A DNA stretch of 40,303 nt from VGCC01 sp044375955 (GTDB lineage: Bacteria; Actinomycetota; Actinomycetes; S36-B12): positions 1 to 40,303 of the forward strand of contig JBILLS010000015.1 in the NCBI GenBank assembly GCA_044375955.1. Direction: 5' to 3'. The position numbers and the translations under genes are program-made. How positions within the stretch are numbered: the first letter of the stretch is position 1; every line of letters begins with the position of its first letter. Below the pieces are notes generated by a model that was given only the letters and a program-made list of their open reading frames with translations, had not been told where the DNA came from and ran no database searches. This document shows positions 1 through 7,399 of this stretch, in pieces.

Positions 1-126
1 ATCGGGTTCGACGTGGAGGAAGTTGCGCGACCCCAGTGTCTCGGTGCGCACACCCTCGGTGCCGATCAGGCGATAGGGGGTGTCGTCCTCGCCGAGGGGG
101 AGCATGTCCACGTAGTCGAATGCCAC
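1..126 (-). CDS. fumA: Class I fumarate hydratase, N-terminal fragment
   Basis: This is the first 42 codons of a gene that runs off the left edge. It begins MAFDYVDMLPLGEDDTPYRL, which matches the N-terminus of the iron-sulfur (class I) fumarases. These interconvert fumarate and malate in the TCA cycle. The catalytic and cluster-binding parts lie outside the window. The GTG start is chosen because homologues begin here and because a -10 hexamer TACCCT (133-138, minus strand) ends six bases upstream, which predicts a leaderless transcript. It lies downstream of glpX on the same strand; the fumarase-glpX pairing is common in actinobacteria. Family assignment rests on 42 residues only. Confidence 0.8.
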   Translation of the reverse strand, partial: MAFDYVDMLPLGEDDTPYRLIGTEGVRTETLGSRNFLHVEPD

Positions 127-171
127 GCCCTCAGGGTAGAACCTGACGGGTGAGACGCCTCGCCCGGCTGA

Positions 172-1179
172 CTACCGGGCGCGGCTGAAGTCGACCGAGC
201 TGTAGCGGGAGAGCTTCGCCAGGCGATGCTCGCTCTTGACCTCGCGAATCGTGCCGCTCTTGCCGCGCATCACGATCGAGTGCGTTGTGGGTCCGTCCGG
301 GGTATAGCGGACTCCTTCGAGGAGTTCGCCGTCGGTGATCCCGGTGGCGCAGAAGAAGATGTTCTCCCCGGTCACCAGGTCGGTGGTGGTCAGAACTCGA
401 TCGAGATCGTGGCCCGCGTCGAGGGCCTTGCGGCGCTCATCCGCGTCCCGCGGCCAGAGGCGTCCCTGGATCGCGCCACCCATGCACGCCATTGCACAGG
501 CGGCGATGATGCCCTCGGGCGTCCCACCGATCCCGGCGAGGAGGTCGACACCGGTGCCCGCGCGTGCGGCCATGATGGCGCCGGCCACGTCACCGTCGGT
601 GATGAACTTGATGCGGGCCCCTGCTTCGCGCACCTCGCGGACGAGATCCTCGTGACGCGGACGATCGAGGATGCACACGGTGAGATCAGCGACCGTCTCG
701 CCCTTCGCCTGCGCGATGCTCATGAGGTTCCAGCCGATCGGCGCGGTGATGTCGATGGCATGGGCGCAATCCGCACCCACGACGAGCTTCTCCATATAGA
801 ACACGGCGGACGGGTCGAACATCGCGCCGCGTTCGGCGACGGCGATCACCGAGAGGGCGTTCGGCATCCCCTTCGCCGCCAGTGTGGTGCCGTCGATCGG
901 ATCGACGGCGACATCCGCGTCTGCTCCGGTTCCGTCACCGACATGCTCGCCGTTGAAGAGCATCGGGGCGTCGTCCTTCTCGCCTTCACCGATGACGACC
1001 ACACCGTTCATCGAGACGGTGCCGATCAACATGCGCATCGCATTGACGGCTGCACCGTCGGCACCGTTCTTGTCCCCGCGCCCCACCCATCGTGCGGCCG
1101 CCATGGCGGCAGCCTCGGTCACGCGGACGAGTTCGAGGGCCAGGTTCCGATCCGGCACCTCGGGTGAGTGCGCGGCCAT
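172..1179 (-). CDS. glpX: Fructose-1,6-bisphosphatase class II
   Basis: The 335-residue protein hydrolyses fructose-1,6-bisphosphate to fructose-6-phosphate, the committed step of gluconeogenesis, in the cytoplasm. GlpX signatures are visible: GDKNGAD (35-41), the acidic metal-binding segment GEGEKDDAP (64-72) and DPIDGTT (93-99), followed by a central GGTPEG loop. Length fits the family. The frame stays open a further 111 codons upstream, but the ATG at 1179 is preferred. It gives the usual N-terminus, and a -10 hexamer TACGCT (1186-1191, minus strand) sits exactly six bases before it. The gene is divergent from the DUF4245 gene across 79 bp. It is probably the only gluconeogenic FBPase encoded here. 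Confidence 0.95.
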   Translation of the reverse strand: MAAHSPEVPDRNLALELVRVTEAAAMAAARWVGRGDKNGADGAAVNAMRMLIGTVSMNGVVVIGEGEKDDAPMLFNGEHVGDGTGADADVAVDPIDGTTLAAKGMPNALSVIAVAERGAMFDPSAVFYMEKLVVGADCAHAIDITAPIGWNLMSIAQAKGETVADLTVCILDRPRHEDLVREVREAGARIKFITDGDVAGAIMAARAGTGVDLLAGIGGTPEGIIAACAMACMGGAIQGRLWPRDADERRKALDAGHDLDRVLTTTDLVTGENIFFCATGITDGELLEGVRYTPDGPTTHSIVMRGKSGTIREVKSEHRLAKLSRYSSVDFSRAR

Positions 1180-1258
1180 ATCGGCAGCGTATCCCCGGTG
1201 ACGCCACTCTCGGTCCTTTCGAAGTGCCGCCCCGGGTGGGTCGGGGGAGGATGGGCAG

Positions 1259-1804
1259 GTGAGCGAACCCCAGCCCACCGGACGTCGCACGCGGCCCATG
1301 CGCCAGACGGTCGGGGACATGATCCGGTCGATGGTGGTCGTGCTCGCCGTGGTCGCGGCGATCTTGATCGTCACCTGGCGACCAAAACCGGACCCCGTCC
1401 GCACGGTGGACATCACCCAGGCCCTGGTCGTGGCGCAGTCGACGGCGGACTTCACCGTGGAGGTCCCGGCGATACCGGACCTGCGATTGACCAGCGCCAG
1501 GTGGGAGCCCACGGAGGCCTCGGAGGGGATCCCCGTCTGGCACCTGGGCTACGTCACCCCCGCCGACCAATACCTGCAGGTCAGCCAGTCACGTGCGATG
1601 GGGGAATCCTTCGTGGCGGAACAGACGGCAGGAGGGCAGCCGGGGGACACCGTCTCCATCGCCGGTCAGGAATGGCGGGTCTTCTCGGCGCCGGAGCGCA
1701 CGTCCGTGGTCCGGGTCAACGATGGTGTGACGACGATCGTGAGTGGGACCGACGCCCTCGACCAAGTGCTGACTGCCGCGGGCACCTTGCGCGCGGGGGT
1801 TTAG
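1259..1804 (+). CDS. DUF4245 family single-pass membrane protein
   Basis: A 181-residue protein of unknown function. After a basic N-terminus it has one hydrophobic segment at about residues 22-39, then a soluble domain of about 140 residues predicted to be extracytoplasmic. It resembles the actinobacterial DUF4245 family, whose genes lie between glpX and xseB in many genomes, as here. The GTG start is supported by a purine-rich GGGGGAGG Shine-Dalgarno sequence about eight bases upstream. Its stop codon overlaps that of the convergent xseB within a TTAG tetranucleotide (1801-1804). Envelope location is inferred from the anchor; no catalytic motif is visible. Confidence 0.8.
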   Translation: MSEPQPTGRRTRPMRQTVGDMIRSMVVVLAVVAAILIVTWRPKPDPVRTVDITQALVVAQSTADFTVEVPAIPDLRLTSARWEPTEASEGIPVWHLGYVTPADQYLQVSQSRAMGESFVAEQTAGGQPGDTVSIAGQEWRVFSAPERTSVVRVNDGVTTIVSGTDALDQVLTAAGTLRAGV

Positions 1805-1977
1805 TCCTTCTCGATCTTCTCCCGAGCACCTTCCAGCCATGTCGCGCAGATGGCTGACAACTGCTCACCGCGTTCCCACAGTGCGAGCGACTCCTCGAGG
1901 GTCAGACCTCCTGCTTCGAGTTTCGCGACAGTTTCCGCGAGTTCGGTGCGTGCCGCCTCGTAGCTCATCTCAGCCAT
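1801..1977 (-). CDS. xseB: Exodeoxyribonuclease VII small subunit
   Basis: A 58-residue, highly helical acidic protein containing the conserved segment LEAGGLTLEESLALWERG. It is the small subunit of ExoVII, which degrades single-stranded DNA to oligonucleotides together with several copies per XseA. The ATG at 1977 (MAEMSYEAAR) is chosen over an in-frame ATG seven codons upstream. GGGAGG lies six bases before it, and it overlaps the end of xseA by only 8 bp, which suggests translational coupling with xseA expressed first. Length is normal for the family (60-80 residues), at the short end. Confidence 0.93.
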   Translation of the reverse strand: MAEMSYEAARTELAETVAKLEAGGLTLEESLALWERGEQLSAICATWLEGAREKIEKD

Positions 1978-3118
1978 GGTCAACCTCCCGTCGTGCACTC
2001 ATGGAACCCCGCGCGACCCGGATGGTCACGAGTTCACCCGCGGCAACCTCATGCGGATCACGGACGATGGTCCCATCCGCCACCGTGACGATCGCATAGC
2101 CACGTTCGAGTGTGCTCGCGGGGGACAGCGCACGCAGTCGTGCGCTGAGGTGTTCGATATCCGCGGTTGCAGCCTCACACTGACGAGTGATGCGTGTCAG
2201 GGATCGCCGACGCAGATCCGCGACCATGTCTCGTGCGCGATCGATGGTCGTCAGCAGGGTGCGGCGTGCGCGGTCACGGAGTCCGGTGATGAGCGCCGAC
2301 TCCTCTGCCCAGGACGGTACGACCCGCGTGGCCGCATCGGTGGGTGTCGAAGCTCGGAGGTCGGCCACGTAGTCCAGGAGTGGGGTGTCCTGCTCGTGCC
2401 CGATCGCGCTCACCACGGGGGTGCGTGCGGAGGCCACCGCGCGCACCAGTGTCTCGTTGCTGAACGGCAGGAGATCCTCGACGCTGCCTCCACCGCGGGC
2501 GATCACGATGACATCGACGCCCGGGTCGGCGTCGAGTTCGGCGAGTGCTGCGGTGACCTCGGGAACAGCGTTGACTCCCTGGACCGCGACCTCGCGAACC
2601 TGGAATTGGGTGCCCGGCCACCGAGCCTCCACGTTGACCAAGACGTCGGTCATCGCCGCACTCGCGCGGCCGCAGATCAATCCGATCGTGCGCGGGAGGA
2701 ACGGCAACGGCACCTTGTGCTCGGGTGCGAAGAGGCCCTCGGCGGCCAGGAGACCCTTGAGGCGCTCGATGGATGCGAGGAGATCCCCGAGGCCCACGGG
2801 CCGGATTTCGCGGGCGCGTAGTTGGAGGGAACCTTGGCCCGACCAGAACTCCGGGCGGGCCCAGACGACCACGCGCTGGCCCTCCGCGAGCGGCGGATCC
2901 ACGGATCCCACGAGCTGTGCGTCGGCCACGATGGTCAGCGAGACCTCGGCGTCGGTGTCGCGGAGCACGAGGAACTGATTGCGTGCCCCGGGTCGTGTTC
3001 GGAATTGGGCGATCTGCCCCTCCACCCACACGGCTCCGAGCTGACCGATCCACTCGCCGATCAAGCGCGACACCGTGCGCACCGGGACCGGTGCGTCGGC
3101 GCGTGAATCGAGGGCCAT
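1970..3118 (-). CDS. xseA: Exodeoxyribonuclease VII large subunit
   Basis: The 382-residue catalytic subunit of ExoVII, a single-strand-specific exonuclease acting in DNA repair and mismatch processing. It has an N-terminal OB-fold domain (about 1-105) and a central nuclease domain containing the hallmark RGGGSVEDLLPFSNE and the downstream SAIGHEQDTPLLDYVAD. A helical region and a C-terminal segment with ERGYAIV follow. It is slightly shorter than many orthologues (400-450), mainly in the coiled region. It heads the xseA-xseB unit and is divergent from ispH across 47 bp. No classic -10 stands exactly before its ATG; TTAGAT ends eight bases upstream and is only a weak candidate. Confidence 0.96.
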   Translation of the reverse strand: MALDSRADAPVPVRTVSRLIGEWIGQLGAVWVEGQIAQFRTRPGARNQFLVLRDTDAEVSLTIVADAQLVGSVDPPLAEGQRVVVWARPEFWSGQGSLQLRAREIRPVGLGDLLASIERLKGLLAAEGLFAPEHKVPLPFLPRTIGLICGRASAAMTDVLVNVEARWPGTQFQVREVAVQGVNAVPEVTAALAELDADPGVDVIVIARGGGSVEDLLPFSNETLVRAVASARTPVVSAIGHEQDTPLLDYVADLRASTPTDAATRVVPSWAEESALITGLRDRARRTLLTTIDRARDMVADLRRRSLTRITRQCEAATADIEHLSARLRALSPASTLERGYAIVTVADGTIVRDPHEVAAGELVTIRVARGSMSARREVDHG

Positions 3119-3165
3119 GGACCCGCATCTAAGCGCACCTGCGGGTGGGCGCCTACGATGAACGA
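3119..3165. promoter_or_regulatory. Divergent xseA/ispH promoter region
   Basis: This 47-bp gap serves two divergent genes. On the plus strand TACGAT (3154-3159) is followed by six bases and then the ispH ATG, a leaderless arrangement. On the minus strand only a weak TTAGAT lies eight bases before the xseA ATG. No clear -35 motif is visible for either. The promoter assignment is inferred from sequence alone. Confidence 0.6.
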
Positions 3166-4137
3166 ATGCCCGAGACGAAGCGGATCCTGCTCGCTGCTCC
3201 CCGCGGATACTGCGCGGGAGTGGATCGGGCCGTCGTCACGGTGGAGAAGGCCCTGGAGTTGTACGGCCCACCCGTGTATGTGCGTAAGCAGATCGTCCAT
3301 AACAAGCACGTCGTCTCGACCCTGGAGAAGCGCGGTGCGATCTTCGTCGACGAGGTGTCGGAGGTTCCCGAGGGCGCAACGGTGGTGTTCTCGGCCCACG
3401 GTGTCGCGCCGATCGTGCACGCGGAAGCTGCGGATCGGAACCTCAAGACGATCGACGCGACGTGCCCGCTGGTGACCAAGGTCCATGCCGAGGCCAAGCG
3501 ATTCGCCGCCGAGGGATACCAGATCCTGCTCATTGGCCACGAGGGTCATGAGGAGGTCGTCGGAACCATGGGCGAGGCCCCGGAAGCGATGACCCTCATC
3601 GAGGACCCGCAGGTTGCGCGTGAGATCGAGATCGAGAACCCCGACAAGTTGGTGTGGTTGTCACAGACGACGTTGTCGGTGGACGAGACCCTCGAGACCG
3701 TCGGCGTCCTATCGGAGCGCTTCCCGGGACTCCAGAGCCCGCCCAGCGACGACATCTGCTACGCCACGCAGAACCGGCAGGTCGCGATCAAGGCCATTGC
3801 CCCGCAGAGTCAGGTGGTGATCGTCGTCGGATCGGGTAACTCGTCCAATTCCGTCCGTCTCGTCGAGGTTGCGCTGGAGGCGGGTGCGGAAGCCGCGTAC
3901 CGAGTGGACCATGCCGGCGAGATCGATCAGCGCTGGCTCGAGGGCGTGACCACGGTGGGACTCACCAGTGGCGCGTCCGTGCCGGAGATCCTCGTCGACG
4001 AAGTCATCGCTTTCCTCCGCTCCCATGGGTTCGGAGAACTCGAAGAGGTCACAACCGCGGAAGAGTCGCTGATCTTCGCTCTACCGCCCGAGTTGCGGCG
4101 TGACATGAAGGCGTCAGCCCGCACGTCTCCGGCGTAG
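3166..4137 (+). CDS. ispH: 4-hydroxy-3-methylbut-2-enyl diphosphate reductase
   Basis: The 323-residue last enzyme of the MEP isoprenoid pathway reduces HMBPP to IPP and DMAPP with a [4Fe-4S] cluster. Three conserved cysteines are present: C16 in GYCAGV, C100 in DATCPLV and C198 in DDICYATQNRQ. Substrate-contact histidines H45, H78 and H128 and the following GHEEV glutamate are also visible. A GTG seven codons upstream is in frame, but the ATG at 3166 is preferred because TACGAT (3154-3159) lies six bases before it and the GTG would fall upstream of the predicted transcript start. The 3' end overlaps the convergent DUF6542 gene by 24 bp. Ferredoxin supply could come from the fdx gene in this window, but that is speculative. 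Confidence 0.97.
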   Translation: MPETKRILLAAPRGYCAGVDRAVVTVEKALELYGPPVYVRKQIVHNKHVVSTLEKRGAIFVDEVSEVPEGATVVFSAHGVAPIVHAEAADRNLKTIDATCPLVTKVHAEAKRFAAEGYQILLIGHEGHEEVVGTMGEAPEAMTLIEDPQVAREIEIENPDKLVWLSQTTLSVDETLETVGVLSERFPGLQSPPSDDICYATQNRQVAIKAIAPQSQVVIVVGSGNSSNSVRLVEVALEAGAEAAYRVDHAGEIDQRWLEGVTTVGLTSGASVPEILVDEVIAFLRSHGFGELEEVTTAEESLIFALPPELRRDMKASARTSPA

Positions 4138-4848
4138 CACCACGATCACCAGGGCGGCCAGGGTCGCACCCACGATCCACATCCAGTTGTAGCCAAGAAC
4201 GAAGAACGCGGCGATCGCCCGCGAGGTGAGCGTCGATCCCACGCCGTTGAGCTGACCGGCAGTGACGGCCACCACGAGAAACGCCAAGGGCGGAGCGAAG
4301 ACCGCGGTGAAGTCGTCCCTGCGACGTACGCCGAGTGCGGCCGCGATCGAGACGGCCACCAGCGCCACACCGGTGATCCAGTCGGGCTGACCGCCGAAAA
4401 TCAGAACCTCACCGAAGGCGATGAGGGTGGTGAGTCCGATGACGCCCACATACACGCCGATGGCGGTGATACGACCCTCGCGCGGTGACTCCACCTCCGG
4501 TTCCCGGGGTGCGTATTCGATGGGAGTCTCGAGGACGGCCACGGCCGGAAGTGGGTCGGGGCGGATCGTCTCCACGTGCATGACGTCCGGCGCTCGATCA
4601 CGCACGCTGCGCAGGCGACTGGCCTGACTCGAGGTGAGCGCGGGAATCGCCTCGGGGAGCGCCGCAGCACCGACCGACCGGAACAAGCGCCCCGATTCGT
4701 CATCGATGGCGCTGACGGATTCTTCCGGTTGCTCGATTTCGACGATCGCCTGGACGACCACTTCCTGGATCACGCCGTCGTCAACGGCCTGTGCCGGTGG
4801 CTCATCACGGAAGAGCCGGGCGTAGGGATCCGGGTCTTGCGTGCTCAC
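4114..4848 (-). CDS. DUF6542 membrane protein
   Basis: A 244-residue protein with an acidic, probably disordered cytoplasmic N-terminal half (1-125) and four predicted membrane segments (about 128-148, 157-173, 182-198, 222-240), ending in an RRRRAG tail. The C-terminal part matches the DUF6542 domain, which in actinobacteria is encoded between ispH and ychF as here. Function is unknown. The GTG start (MSTQDPDPYARLF) is selected because TAGCGT (4856-4861, minus strand) ends seven bases upstream; the longer open frame would run into the divergent ychF promoter. The long acidic tail on a small membrane domain is the visible oddity. Confidence 0.78.
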   Translation of the reverse strand: MSTQDPDPYARLFRDEPPAQAVDDGVIQEVVVQAIVEIEQPEESVSAIDDESGRLFRSVGAAALPEAIPALTSSQASRLRSVRDRAPDVMHVETIRPDPLPAVAVLETPIEYAPREPEVESPREGRITAIGVYVGVIGLTTLIAFGEVLIFGGQPDWITGVALVAVSIAAALGVRRRDDFTAVFAPPLAFLVVAVTAGQLNGVGSTLTSRAIAAFFVLGYNWMWIVGATLAALVIVVLRRRRAG

Positions 4849-4900
4849 CCGGCACACGCTACTGCCGTGTGCACCGATTCGGCCTCTAGGATCGTGCGTC
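4849..4900. promoter_or_regulatory. Divergent DUF6542/ychF promoter region
   Basis: Two outward-facing -10 hexamers lie in this 52-bp gap. TAGCGT (4856-4861, minus strand) is seven bases before the DUF6542 GTG. TAGGAT (4887-4892, plus strand) is eight bases before the ychF GTG. Both predict transcripts that start at or next to the start codon. Confidence 0.65.
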
Positions 4901-5974
4901 GTGAGTCTCACCCTGGGGATCGTCGGTCTCCCCAATGTCGGCAAGTCGACCCTCTTCAACGCGCTGACCAAGAACGATGTGCTGGCCGCGAATTACCCGT
5001 TCGCCACCATCGAGCCGAACACGGGTGTCGTGGGTGTGCCCGATCCCCGTCTGGACACCCTCGCAGAGATGTTCCACTCCGAGCGGGTGGTGCCTGCCAC
5101 CGTCACCTTCGTGGACATCGCGGGCATCGTCAAGGGCGCATCGGAGGGGGCGGGTCTGGGCAACAAGTTCCTAGCCAACATCCGCGAGTCCGACGCAATA
5201 TGCCAGGTACTTCGTGCCTTCACGGACGACGACGTGGTGCACGTGGAAGGTCGGGTGTCACCGGCCGAGGACATGGAAACCATCAACACCGAGTTGATCC
5301 TCGCCGATCTACAGACGCTGGAGAAGGCGATCCCGCGACTGCAGAAGGAAGCGCGCAACGACAAGAGCAAGGCTCCCTTACTGGAGGCCGCTGAGCGCGC
5401 CCAGGTGATCCTTGACGGTGGCACCACGCTCTTCGCGTCTGGGTTCGACACGGCACCCATTCGCGAGTTGTTCCTCCTGACGGCCAAGCCGTTCCTGTAC
5501 GTGATCAATGCCGACGAGGATGAGCTGGCCGATGAGGGATTCAAGCAGCGCATGCGCGACCTCGTCGCACCCGCAGAGGCGGTGTTCCTCAGCGCCAAGC
5601 TGGAGGCGGAACTCGCCGAACTCGATGACACGGAGGCACTCGAACTCCTGCAATCAGTTGGGCAAACGGAGTCGGGTCTGCATGCACTCGCACGCGTGGG
5701 CTTCGACACCCTCGGACTACAGACCTACCTGACCGCGGGTCCGAAGGAGGCCCGTGCCTGGACGATTCACAAAGGTGACACCGCACCGGAGGCTGCGGGT
5801 GTGATCCACACGGACTTCCAGAAGGGCTTCATCAAGGCCGAGATCGTGTCGTTCTCCGAACTCACCGATGCCGGATCGATGGCCGAGGCCAAGGCGCGTG
5901 GAAAGGTGCGCATGGAGGGTAAGGACTACGTCATGCAGGACGGGGATGTCGTCGAGTTCCGTTTCAATGTCTAG
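4901..5974 (+). CDS. ychF: Ribosome-binding ATPase YchF (OLA1 family)
   Basis: A 357-residue Obg-related P-loop ATPase that binds ribosomes and is linked to translation and oxidative-stress control. The N-terminal G domain begins LGIVGLPNVGKSTLFNAL (P loop), with DIAGIVKGASEGAGLG as switch II. A coiled-coil insertion and the C-terminal TGS domain (GPKEARAWTIHKGDTA, ending DGDVVEFRFNV) follow. Length is typical. The GTG at 4901 gives the family N-terminus (MSLTLGIVG), and TAGGAT (4887-4892) lies eight bases upstream. The last 8 bp overlap the next gene, so ychF, VOC, ACT and CDF genes look like one transcription unit. Confidence 0.97.
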   Translation: MSLTLGIVGLPNVGKSTLFNALTKNDVLAANYPFATIEPNTGVVGVPDPRLDTLAEMFHSERVVPATVTFVDIAGIVKGASEGAGLGNKFLANIRESDAICQVLRAFTDDDVVHVEGRVSPAEDMETINTELILADLQTLEKAIPRLQKEARNDKSKAPLLEAAERAQVILDGGTTLFASGFDTAPIRELFLLTAKPFLYVINADEDELADEGFKQRMRDLVAPAEAVFLSAKLEAELAELDDTEALELLQSVGQTESGLHALARVGFDTLGLQTYLTAGPKEARAWTIHKGDTAPEAAGVIHTDFQKGFIKAEIVSFSELTDAGSMAEAKARGKVRMEGKDYVMQDGDVVEFRFNV

Positions 5975-6383
5975 CCCATCCCTGCAGCTGCACGCAGTGA
6001 CTGTTGTCATCGACGATTACGACACCGCGATCGCCCACTATGTCGAGGATCTTGGATTCCAACTCGTCGAAGACACGGACTTAGGCGATGGAAAGCGCTG
6101 GGTTCGGGTCGCCCCAGATCCCACCGGTGGACCGACGTTGCTTCTCGCCGTTGCCTCGTCCGATGAACAACGCTCGGCGATCGGCAGGCAGACGGGCGGG
6201 CGCGTCGCCTTCTTCCTGCACACGAATGACTTCGCCTCCCATCACGCCCGGTTGGTGAAGCGTGGCGTCCGAATGACCGAGGACCCTCGTCACGAGGCCT
6301 ACGGCACGGTCGTGGTGTTCGAAGATCGCTACGGAAACCTCTGGGACCTCATCGAACCTGCCGGAGTTTATGGTGGTCGGTGA
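5967..6383 (+). CDS. VOC (glyoxalase/extradiol dioxygenase fold) family protein
   Basis: A 138-residue vicinal-oxygen-chelate fold protein. Paired beta-alpha-beta-beta-beta units are recognisable from LQLHAVTVVIDDYDTAIAHY at the start and from VVFEDRYGNLWDLIEP near the end. H9 and E in IEP are plausible metal ligands, but the substrate cannot be deduced. The family includes glyoxalase I, antibiotic-resistance and epimerase enzymes. It overlaps the end of ychF by 8 bp and the next gene by 14 bp, so translation is probably coupled. The ATG at 5967 is the start that gives the family N-terminus. Confidence 0.85.
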   Translation: MSSPSLQLHAVTVVIDDYDTAIAHYVEDLGFQLVEDTDLGDGKRWVRVAPDPTGGPTLLLAVASSDEQRSAIGRQTGGRVAFFLHTNDFASHHARLVKRGVRMTEDPRHEAYGTVVVFEDRYGNLWDLIEPAGVYGGR

Positions 6384-6783
6384 CGAGACGTGGTCGATTT
6401 TCGCTTCTATGCCCGATCTCGAACTCGTTCCTCTCGATGGTGAGTACTACGTTCATCGACTCGCTTCGGATGCTTCGGTGCCGGAGCCTGTGCCGGAGGG
6501 GTTCTGGAGTCTGACCCGAACCGCCGAGGAGATCAGCATCGTCTGCGGCCATGCCATGCCCGGTGCTCGCACGGAGGGCCCCTGGGCCATCTTCCGCGTG
6601 GCAGGCGTGCTGGATTTCACGTTGACGGGAATCCTGCATCACGTGCTCGCCCCACTTGCTGCCGCCCGCATCAGCATCTTCAGTCTCTCGACGTTCGATA
6701 CCGATTACATCCTCGTGCCACAGGGTTCCCGACACGAGGCCATCGAGTCCTGGTGGGAGTCGGGCATCACGGTTGCCGAGTAG
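6370..6783 (+). CDS. ACT domain protein
   Basis: A 137-residue small protein resembling the ACT-domain proteins (ACT_7/CASTOR-like) that bind amino acids. The N-terminal part carries YYVHRL and FWSLTRTAEEISIVC. The C-terminal part carries WAIFRVAGVLDFTLTGIL and ISIFSLSTFDTDYILVP, matching the two alpha/beta repeats of the family. No enzyme domain is attached, so it probably acts as a ligand sensor or accessory subunit; the ligand is unknown. The ATG at 6370 has GGAG just upstream and overlaps the VOC gene by 14 bp. An internal ATG (MPDLELVP) is an alternative start. Confidence 0.82.
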   Translation: MVVGDETWSIFASMPDLELVPLDGEYYVHRLASDASVPEPVPEGFWSLTRTAEEISIVCGHAMPGARTEGPWAIFRVAGVLDFTLTGILHHVLAPLAAARISIFSLSTFDTDYILVPQGSRHEAIESWWESGITVAE

Positions 6784-6789
6784 GCCCGC

Positions 6790-7383
6790 ATGTTCCGGAG
6801 CATGAGTCTGCGACGAGCCGTCATCATCGTTGCCGTCCTGAACGGGCTCTACTTCGTCGTGGAGTTCACGATGGCGAGCAGATCCGGTTCGGTATCGCTG
6901 TTCGCCGACAGCATCGACTTCCTCGAGGACGCGAGTCTCAATGTGCTCGTGATCCTGGGGATCGGGTGGACGGCGGCCCGGCGGGCGACCCTCGGTCGAT
7001 GTCTGGCGGTGCTGTTGCTCGTACCTGCCGTCACCGCACTCTGGGTTCTCGTGAGCAAGGTCGTGAATCCCGAGCCCCCCGCCCCTGTCGAGTGGGGGAT
7101 CACCAGCGTTGGGGCCCTCGTCGTCAACCTCTTCTGTGCGTACCTGCTGGTGTCACGTCGTAACTCGGAGGGGAGTCTGTCGAAGGCCGCATGGTTGTCC
7201 GCACGTAACGATGCTGTGGTCAACGTGGCCATGATCGCCGGAGCCCTGCTGACCCTCGCATGGCTGTCCATCTGGCCCGATGTGGTTCTGGGTGCGATCA
7301 TCATCGCGCTCAACGCGGATGCGGCGTTCAAGGTGTGGCGAGCTGCCGGTGCTGAGCGGCCTCCGGAGTCCGCGAAACCGTAG
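6790..7383 (+). CDS. CDF-like cation transporter, membrane domain only
   Basis: A 197-residue protein with about six hydrophobic segments. It shows cation-diffusion-facilitator signatures: GSVSLFADSIDFLEDA in the second helix region and SARNDAVVNVAMIAGALL in the fifth. The aspartates in these helices correspond to the metal-binding site of CDF zinc/iron exporters. The cytoplasmic C-terminal domain of about 90 residues found in full-length CDF proteins is missing, as in a known short subgroup. It follows the ACT gene by six bases and precedes typA by 16, and ends the ychF unit. A second ATG (MSLRRAVII, 6802) with GGAG in front is an equally plausible start. Confidence 0.8.
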   Translation: MFRSMSLRRAVIIVAVLNGLYFVVEFTMASRSGSVSLFADSIDFLEDASLNVLVILGIGWTAARRATLGRCLAVLLLVPAVTALWVLVSKVVNPEPPAPVEWGITSVGALVVNLFCAYLLVSRRNSEGSLSKAAWLSARNDAVVNVAMIAGALLTLAWLSIWPDVVLGAIIIALNADAAFKVWRAAGAERPPESAKP

Positions 7384-7399
7384 GACATAGGGTCATGCG

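Noticed and set aside
889..909. 21-base near-perfect inverted repeat (GCCGTCGATC-G-GATCGACGGC) in glpX
   Set aside because: It encodes the conserved catalytic segment VDPIDG, so the symmetry is explained by codon choice for a fixed peptide.
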